This document shows positions 58,073 through 64,000 of a DNA stretch of 64,000 nucleotides, one piece after another. The stretch spans positions 62,001-126,000 of the forward strand of contig JADJTX010000062.1 in the NCBI GenBank assembly GCA_016710985.1. The letters run 5' to 3'. A program made the translations under genes and the position numbers. Source of the DNA: Ignavibacteria bacterium. Lineage in GTDB: Bacteria; Bacteroidota; Ignavibacteria; Tepidaquicellales; Tepidaquicellaceae. How positions within the stretch are numbered: the first letter of the stretch is position 1; every line of letters begins with the position of its first letter. Below the pieces are notes generated by a model, which ran no database searches, was not told the DNA's origin, and saw only the letters and a list, made by a program, of their open reading frames with translations.

Positions 58073-58135
58073 AATGACAAATGACAAATGTCAATTGTAA
58101 GTTACAAGTTGTAATCTGTAATCTGTAATTTGAAA
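58073..58135. repeat. Degenerate heptamers after the FnIII-like gene
   Basis: ATGACAA, AAGTTAC and TAATCTG type units immediately after the stop codon. Confidence 0.6.
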
Positions 58136-58136
58136 T

Positions 58137-58174
58137 ATAATAAAGCCGGGAGAGAGATCTTCCGGCTTTATTAT
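58137..58174 (+). terminator. Rho-independent terminator
   Basis: ATAATAAAGCCGG (58137-58149) pairs perfectly with CCGGCTTTATTAT (58162-58174) around a 12-nt loop. Being palindromic, it may also serve the opposite-strand cupin gene. Confidence 0.85.
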
Positions 58175-58196
58175 TTAATCCCCGAATAAAGGATAA

Positions 58197-58275
58197 TGTC
58201 AAACGTCAAAAGTCAAACGCGAGACGCGAGACGGACAAGCTCGAAACTCGTAACTCGTAACTCGTAATTCGTATC
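58197..58275. repeat. Heptanucleotide repeats (ACGTCAA, ACGCGAG, AACTCGT)
   Basis: Two heptamer families in succession run up to the 3' end of the cupin gene. Confidence 0.8.
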
Positions 58276-58684
58276 ACTTTACTATCGTGATCAGCGGTTT
58301 TCCTTTTTCAAGTACGTATGTTGCAAGTTCAATTGCATTACCGGTGCCGACATTCTTCGCAGAATGTACAACTCCCGCCGGTACGAACAAGACTTCGCCG
58401 GCTTTGAGTACGACCGGCGGTTCTTCACCTACTTTATATTCCAGCACGCCTTCGACGACATAGATTATCTCTTCGCCCGGATGAGTGTGACCGGGGGCTT
58501 CAAGACCCGGTGTGAATTCAATGGTCGCCTGTAAAACCTCGAATCCGGGTACGCTGAGATCATGCTTCTGAAGGTCGGTTCGCTTTGTTCCTAATTGCTG
58601 TGCCATGAGGGAGTTATGGAAGGTAAGTACTTCCATTGAAACTACAGCTATGGCAATTGTGAGTAAGTATTTTATCTTTTTCAT
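58274..58684 (-). CDS. Secreted single-domain cupin (136 aa)
   Basis: Signal peptide at 1-28 (MKKIKYLLTIAIAVVSMEV). Cupin motif 1 is GHTHPGEEIIYVVEG (His66, His68, Glu71/72). Motif 2 is GEVLFVPAGVVHSAKN (His107). All metal ligands are present. Small cupins of this type occur beside oxidoreductases and hydrolases; the substrate is unknown. The gene is followed on the same strand by nothing nearby. The epoxide hydrolase lies upstream (starting 60154), 205 bp away, and the two may form a unit. Base composition is higher in GC than the FG-GAP region. Confidence 0.85.
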   Translation of the reverse strand: MKKIKYLLTIAIAVVSMEVLTFHNSLMAQQLGTKRTDLQKHDLSVPGFEVLQATIEFTPGLEAPGHTHPGEEIIYVVEGVLEYKVGEEPPVVLKAGEVLFVPAGVVHSAKNVGTGNAIELATYVLEKGKPLITIVK

Positions 58685-58889
58685 TTTGTTTTAATTTTTA
58701 ATTTTTGATTTTTGATTAATTATTTATTAAATCTGAATTACATCCTGATTTAATGAAGAACAATAAAAATGGCACGCATTACTGCGCGCCATTTAGTAAA
58801 GAATTATCGCAGTGGCTTAAATACACCAAACAATTTTTCGTAAATATTCCGTCTGTTTCCACACAGCGAAGTATCTGAATTTGTCGAAA

Positions 58890-60154
58890 TCAGCGCAGCG
58901 ATTTGAATCCTTCGCGGATATCTCCAACAAGAAGTTCGGGTTGTTCCCAGGCGGCGAAGTGCCCGCCTTTATTATGTTTTTTGTAATAGATCATGTTGGG
59001 AAATGCTTTCTCTGCCCAATTCCGTGGTGCCTGATAGAGATCGTCCGGGAAAGCGCTTACGGCAACAGGTATGGTGACTCCCATCGGAGCGAAAAAGGGA
59101 AGCTTATTCTCCTGATAAAGACGAGCCGAAGAAATCGCCGTGTTAGTCAACCAGAAGAGTGTTATGTTGTCGAGAACGTCGTCCCTTGTGAGACCTTCCG
59201 TTGACCATCGAAGGTGCGCGCGATGAGCTGGTAACTTTTCAGGTCGTGATCGAGGAGCCATGCGGCAAGGCCAACAGGGGAATCCGCAATCCCGTATAGT
59301 GTCTGAGGATGGTTAGCCATCTGCAGGGCATAAGAAAGTCCGTGAGTAAAGAAAAAGTCGAGCCTTTCGAACGCATACTTTTCTTCATCAGAGAGATTTG
59401 ACGGCGGGATATGACCGGAGAGCGCTTTGGCAATTTCGACCGGTACAGCAGAAGCCATGTTTGTGTTAATGCCGAGCAATCCCTGAGGCGCCTGCACGCC
59501 CATCTGCTCCGTGATCACCGCGCCCCAATCGCCGCCTTGTGCTACATATTTCGGGTATCCGAGGCGCTTCATCAGTACAGACCATGCACGTGCAATGCGC
59601 GGAGGATCCCAGCCCGGTGAGGTCGGTTTACCCGAAAATCCATAACCCGGAATAGATGGGATCACGACATCGAAGGCGTCCTCTGCTTTTCCGCCGTATT
59701 CTGTCGGATCGACAAGCGGACCGATTATCTTCATCTGCTCAAGAATAGATCCCGGCCATCCGTGTGTGACTATAAGCGGCATTGCATTTTTATGTTTCGA
59801 GCGAACGTGAATGAAATGAATATCCAGTCCATCAATATTGGTAATGAAATTCGGGACGGCATTCAGTTTAGCTTCGCATTTCCGCCAATCATATTCAGTC
59901 TCCCAGTATTTCGCAAGCTTTTGAATTGTTGAGAGCTGAACTCCCTGGGATTCATCAGTGACAGTCTCGCGCTCCGGCCATTTCGTATGCGCAATGCGTC
60001 GGCGGAGGTCAGCAAGTTCATCTTCCGGAAAGCTGACGTGGAAAGGTCGGATCGAGTCGGATACTGCTCCGTCGATTGCATTGGTGATATTACTTTTGTC
60101 ACTGTTTGTTCCTTTGGTTTTTAGATCTGTTGAATTTTCGGTGTTTGCTTTCAT
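58890..60154 (-). CDS. Epoxide hydrolase (EHN + alpha/beta hydrolase), one frameshift
   Basis: About 420 aa. Residues about 35-145 form the EHN domain (FHVSFPEDELADLRRRI, WRKCEAKLNAVPNF). The hydrolase core shows HGWPGS (131-136, oxyanion region), the nucleophile Asp209 in GGDWGA, and, in the second frame, the catalytic-His segment GGHFAAWEQPE. Epoxide hydrolases open epoxides to diols through a covalent ester. The frame changes near 59205: the first part ends TFDGQRKVSQ, while the continuation reads STEGLTRDDVLDNITLFWL. The open pieces are 60154-59162 and 59261-58890. Homologues are colinear, so this is one gene. It is more GC-rich than its surroundings, which suggests transfer. The N-terminal 30 residues (NSTDLKTKGTNSDKSN) look non-conserved. 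Confidence 0.85.
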
Positions 60155-60377
60155 TGAAGTGTTTGTTTAAGTTTTTGAAATATTTTTTTTTGATCAACTA
60201 TTTCAAAAATGGTTTCAAAATATTTTTTAAGCAAAGAGAAATAAACCCAATTGCCGTTTGGTTTAACGGGCAAAGGTTTTAAAAAAACTCAATTCACAAT
60301 GAAATCTTGATAAATATCTTAAATGTGACGGCTTCAAATTGTCGCCTGACAGGAAGCAATTTTTGTTATTGGACTTG

Positions 60378-60405
60378 TTGCCTAATCAGATAATTTATAA
60401 TTTTG
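60378..60405 (+). promoter_or_regulatory. Candidate promoter of the helical-family gene
   Basis: TTG at 60378-60380, a 17-nt gap, then TAATTTTG at 60398-60405, a full TAnnTTTG match. It implies transcription from about 60411, downstream of the earliest possible start codon. Confidence 0.4.
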
Positions 60406-60483
60406 CATGCACAGATTTATCTTCCTCGGATCAATTTGCTTTTTGTCCTGTCCCGAAAAACTTCTATTAAATTAATTTCAGTT

Positions 60484-61938
60484 TTGGTAAAATCAAAGTT
60501 AATAGAGTTGCTGAAGACATTTACAACATTGGAATTTAATGAATTCGGCAAATTCATAAATTCTCCGCTTCACAATGACAGTAAATTAATGATCAAACTT
60601 TACGATTCATTAAAAAAATATTACCCGGATTTCAGCAACAGCCGTTTTACAAAAGAAAATATTTTTTGTGAACTATACGGCAGTGCAAAATATGAGGACA
60701 AAAAACTAAGGGAGAGAATCTCAGACATGAATAAGCTTGCCGATGAATACCTGTCCTGGATTAATTATAAAAAAAACCCGCTTGAATTTAAGAGACATTC
60801 GCTTATACAGTATTTAGTAAGAGATCTTGAAGTGGATTTTAAAAAAAAGTATAAGGATATTGAATCTGATCTGGATAAGTCAAAAATAAAAAATGAAAAC
60901 TATTTTTATCTTCGGAATTGTCAGCTTTTGGATAAAAGATCTTTTTATGAGACGAAATTGCTTACCGGGAAAAGAAAGCCGTTTTATGAAGATCTGAAAG
61001 ATGAAATTGACCAGTTTACACTGTTCTTTGTAAGCAAAATGCTTGTATATTATGTAATGATGCAAAACCGCCAAACACATTTGAACTTTGATTTTGAATA
61101 TAATCTGTATGAGCCTGTAATGAATTTTATCAGTGACAATAATTTTGATTCTTATCCATTTATAAAAATTTATTATCTGACTTTAAAGCTTGGTACGAAC
61201 AAAGATAATGAGGACATATATTTTGAATTAAAGGAATATCTGATTACAAATTTGGATTTTATAGAAATGGAAGATAAGAAACTGCTTTTCACGGAATTAT
61301 TTAATTATTCTATGATAAAATATTATGAAGAGAAACCGGGCTATGAAAAAGAAGCTCTTGAGATAATGCAGCTGCAGCTGAAGCATGAAACTTATCCGTC
61401 TGAAAATGATGGATGGATGGATTATGCATTCTATATGAGTTATGTAGTATTGTCAATTACAGTCAATTATCCGGACCTGACTGAAAAATTCATAAATGAA
61501 TTTTCCTGTAAACTTAATCCGCAGAAAAAACAGAATCTGTATGCTTTTGCCAAAGGGATGCTACAATATGCCCGGAAGAATTACGGCGCAGCTATAGAAG
61601 ATCTTTCTAAAATAGAACGAATTGATTTTAGTCTTTACATCAGAATAAGAGCGCTTCTTGCAAAAATTTTTTTTGATCAGCAGGAATATGAAAGTGTCTT
61701 AACACTCATTGATGCTTTTAAACACTACCTGAACTCAAATCAAATGATCCCGGAAGACCTGAATAGAAAATATACCAACTTCACAAATATTCTTCGCAAA
61801 TTAACACTGCTTACGATCAGCCCTGATAAAGATGATTACAAAATCTCCTGCCTGATCAATGAAATAAAAAACATTTCAATTGGGGAACTTACAACCAACA
61901 AATCCTGGCTGCTTGAAAGGGCGGAGAAATTAAAATGA
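60484..61938 (+). CDS. TPR-like helical protein, divergent-partner family (intact, about 484 aa)
   Basis: The only family member on the + strand. The signature is clear: KLIELLKTFTTLEFNEFGKF, INSPLHNDSKL, KKYYPDFSN, RFTKENIFCELYG, with LADEYLSWINY after it. The C-terminal TPR-like part (YAFAKGMLQYARKNYGAAIE; LLAKIFFDQQEYESVLTLID) carries the family motif DAFKHYL. The frame is open from TTG 60403, but the first 27 residues do not match the family and lie over a candidate promoter. I choose TTG 60484 (VKSKLIELLK), which gives the family length; no ATG is suitably placed. It ends 400 bp before the M23 gene on the same strand. Function unknown. Confidence 0.75.
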   Translation: MVKSKLIELLKTFTTLEFNEFGKFINSPLHNDSKLMIKLYDSLKKYYPDFSNSRFTKENIFCELYGSAKYEDKKLRERISDMNKLADEYLSWINYKKNPLEFKRHSLIQYLVRDLEVDFKKKYKDIESDLDKSKIKNENYFYLRNCQLLDKRSFYETKLLTGKRKPFYEDLKDEIDQFTLFFVSKMLVYYVMMQNRQTHLNFDFEYNLYEPVMNFISDNNFDSYPFIKIYYLTLKLGTNKDNEDIYFELKEYLITNLDFIEMEDKKLLFTELFNYSMIKYYEEKPGYEKEALEIMQLQLKHETYPSENDGWMDYAFYMSYVVLSITVNYPDLTEKFINEFSCKLNPQKKQNLYAFAKGMLQYARKNYGAAIEDLSKIERIDFSLYIRIRALLAKIFFDQQEYESVLTLIDAFKHYLNSNQMIPEDLNRKYTNFTNILRKLTLLTISPDKDDYKISCLINEIKNISIGELTTNKSWLLERAEKLK

Positions 61939-61947
61939 GTCGTTAGA

Positions 61948-62003
61948 TTCAGTTACGAGTTACCAATTACAAATTACGAATTACGAGTTACGAATTACAA
62001 ATT
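61948..62003. repeat. Heptanucleotide repeat (AATTACG/GAGTTAC)
   Basis: About seven units immediately after the stop codon, running into the terminator arm. Confidence 0.8.
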
Positions 62004-62004
62004 A

Positions 62005-62064
62005 CAGATTGCAAATATTAATGGATAAAAAAATTTACCACTAATATTATCAATCTGTTTTTTT
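62005..62064 (+). terminator. Rho-independent terminator (CAGATTG type)
   Basis: CAGATTG (62005-62011) pairs with CAATCTG (62051-62057), with an inner AATATTA/TAATATT pairing, followed by T7. Confidence 0.8.
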
Positions 62065-62082
62065 GCTTTAGAAGCTTTCTAC

Positions 62083-62118
62083 ATTTCGTAACTCGTAACT
62101 CGTAACTCGTAACTTGCA
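62083..62118. repeat. Heptanucleotide repeat (AACTCGT)
   Basis: Four to five units of AACTCGT after the terminator. In this orientation the repeat contains TAA in every frame. Confidence 0.8.
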
Positions 62119-62147
62119 CAATCTGGTGATTTTTTGAAAAAAATTTC

Positions 62148-62179
62148 TTTGGATAATATAATGCTCTTACATATTTTTA
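62148..62179 (+). promoter_or_regulatory. Candidate promoter of the M23 gene
   Basis: TTTG (62148-62151) in the context TTTCTTTGG, a 20-nt gap, then TATTTTTA (62172-62179), one base off the -7 consensus. The ATG follows 160 nt later. Confidence 0.35.
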
Positions 62180-62339
62180 TCTACACTTCTGGAGAGTGGT
62201 GTAATAAATAAATAATAATTAAAGTAATTGACTCACGTCATCACCCGTCATGTCTGAATTTAGAGCTTGTTGTGTTGAACAGTGAGTTTATAATCAACAG
62301 GAAATATAAATTTTATTTAAAAACTTAAATTTACCCAAA

Positions 62340-64000
62340 ATGAAAAAAATCTTAATTGTTTTGTTAATGCTGGCCAGTGCATCAGTATACAGCCAGGTAC
62401 AAAAGGTCGGTGAAGATCTTTATATGTATTCAGAAAAACCTCCGGAATCTGATAATTGCGGAGTGGATGCAACATTTGATCCGGATATCCATCAAAACCT
62501 TACTGCGCCGATAGATGCCGCAGCTACGAGTTACATCTGGCCGTTTGACTTAGAACAGGACAACGGACTTGTAACAGTTAATTATGTCGATGATCTTCCG
62601 GGAGGCAGCATAAAAGACTTTAACGATAATGACTGGTCATATAACGGTCATAACGGCACAGACATATGTCTTCACAATTTCAGGCACATGGACAGATGCA
62701 TAAGAGTAAAAGCTGCGGCTTCGGGAACAGTAATAAGGATATCAGTAAATAATTTTGACAGAAACACAGGCTGGGGTACGGGCTCGCCGGCAAATCTGGT
62801 TCAGATCCGGCACGAAGACGGGACCTATGCATTTTATTATCATCTGATGAAATATTCAGTAACGGTAAAACTTGGTGAATATGTCATGCAGGGACAAACG
62901 ATAGGATATGTAGGAAGCTCCGGCAATTCCACTGATGCGCATCTTCATTTTGAACCAGGATATTATAGCGGAAACACCTGGGTCAAGAGAGATCCATGGC
63001 AGGGGGACCTATAATCACAGCCCTTCTCTCTGGCAAAGTCAGGAGGCTTATGTTGGATTCAGGGATTTTAAATTAATGGGTTACGGAGTTTATACTTCAA
63101 GCCTTGTTGGTGGAAATCTTGACAGCACAGGTAATTATATAAAGGAAGGAATTTATCAGCCTAATACTATCAGCGGATATGAAAGTAAAATAGGGTTCTG
63201 GATGCAGCTTCAGGGAAATTATACCGGAAAGCAGATAAGATATGAAATGAGAAAATCAGACGGATCAGTGTACAAAGAAACTTACTTCTATCTTGGCGGA
63301 CAGACTCAATATGCATGGTCCTGGTGGACACCGGATTTTAATCCCGGTATTGACGTAACCGGTGACTGGTATGTAAGGGTATTGTATGATAATGTGGAAA
63401 AAGGCAGATGCTTCTTTAATGTTCAGCTTCTTACAAGCAACCGCCCGAGATTATATCCGACAGCTGCGAGATGTTTCAGGAAATCAGATTTTATACAGCA
63501 GGATCTGCTGCAGGTAAGACCGGTAAGAAGTAATATGGAGTATACTCTTTTAAACGCACCGGCCGGTGTCTCGCTGTATCAGGATTCAACAGTACGGATA
63601 TCAAGTTTCTCACAACCCTACAGGGAAAGAGAATTCAAGGTGATTGCAAGTATCGGCGGAAGCGCGACATTAAGAGATACGATGATCTATAAGCTGATTG
63701 ATACAACTAAAAATCCAAACCCGGGAAACTATTTGGAATCAGTTGAACTAAAAGCAAAACTTCAGGGATTCTGGGACGGAAACGAAATGAATGAAGATAC
63801 GGTAACGGTAATTGTCAGATCGCCTTTGATCCCATACAATATTTTAGACTCAGCAAGGGTAGTGCTTAATAAAAACGGATATGCTCTTGCAAATTTCTTC
63901 GACATTAGTTCAGGAATTTTCTATTATCTCGTTGTTAAACACAGAAATTCAATAGAGACATGGAGCAAATCAGTAATTCAGTTTGAAACCGGCAATCCTA
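62340..64000 (+). CDS. Secreted M23 metallopeptidase with the shared C-terminal sandwich (partial, one frameshift)
   Basis: Signal peptide (MKKILIVLLMLASASVYSQ). The LytM/M23 domain at residues about 65-220 has the zinc motifs HNGTD (His104, Asp108) and HLHFE (His201, His203), plus YYHL (His168). M23 enzymes cut peptidoglycan cross-bridges. The frame closes at 63014 because of five Gs (CAGGGGGACC). With four Gs it continues QGTYNHSPSLWQSQEAYVGF and stays open to the window end. The extension includes a beta-rich region and the conserved sandwich (GFWDGNEMNEDT; KHRNSIETWS). The dockerin-like module is presumably just beyond the edge. It follows the helical-family gene at 60.5 kb on the same strand. 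Confidence 0.85.

Noticed and set aside
60403..60483. Longer N-terminus for the helical-family gene from TTG 60403
   Set aside because: The extension has no counterpart in the five paralogues and overlaps a full -7 promoter match.

Overview
The window looks like accessory chromosome of an AT-rich Bacteroidota/Chlorobiota (FCB group) bacterium, perhaps Ignavibacteria-like. The reasons are the FG-GAP/VCBS/SBBP secreted proteins, the AT-rich leaders mostly without Shine-Dalgarno sites, and several matches to the Bacteroidota promoter form (TTTG, 17-21 nt, TAnnTTTG). No tRNA, rRNA, CRISPR array, insertion sequence or core metabolic operon is visible.

Most of the window (1-55.6 kb, and again from 62.3 kb) is a paralogous set of large secreted proteins on the + strand. 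Their N-terminal parts differ: pairs of 7-bladed FG-GAP propellers (near 1, 3.3, 11.2, 15.9, 28.7 and 51.7 kb), IPT+VCBS+LamG (21.7 kb), SBBP (35.6 kb), RHS/YD repeats (39.5 kb), an NHL-like propeller (44.0 kb), a parallel beta-helix (45.5 kb) and an M23 peptidase (62.3 kb). Except for the RHS gene they end in the same C-terminal module, or a variant of it: a beta-sandwich with an HRNSIETWS motif followed by a dockerin-like pair of calcium loops ending in FVAVVKP. The M23 gene is cut by the window edge after its sandwich.

A second family, about 490-residue all-helical TPR-like proteins of unknown function, sits on the - strand at 9.4, 26.8, 33.5, 37.6 and 50.1 kb. Each is divergently transcribed from a surface-protein unit. 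A sixth member (60.5 kb) lies on the + strand just upstream of the M23 gene. This repeated pair is my best candidate for an undescribed system. Three members (33.5, 37.6, 50.1 kb) are frameshifted and three are intact.

The DNA between and inside these genes is full of degenerate heptanucleotide tandem repeats (ACGTCAA, ACGTGAG, AATTACG, AACTCGT, AAATTCC, GATTACA and similar). They often start exactly at the stop codon of dockerin genes. They also fill two fixed linker positions inside the FG-GAP genes, where they are translated. Dispersed terminators with a CAGATTGCAAATATT arm and other palindromes add to this.

The 56-60 kb part is different: a PIN toxin/antitoxin pair between related palindromes, a short GC-rich patch, a small FnIII-like protein, a secreted cupin and an epoxide hydrolase.

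Many genes carry single-base frameshifts. Some may be real decay, but their spread over unrelated genes and their concentration in the near-identical tandem copies (1-7.8 kb) also fit uncorrected assembly errors. For frameshifted genes I give the span of the whole gene.
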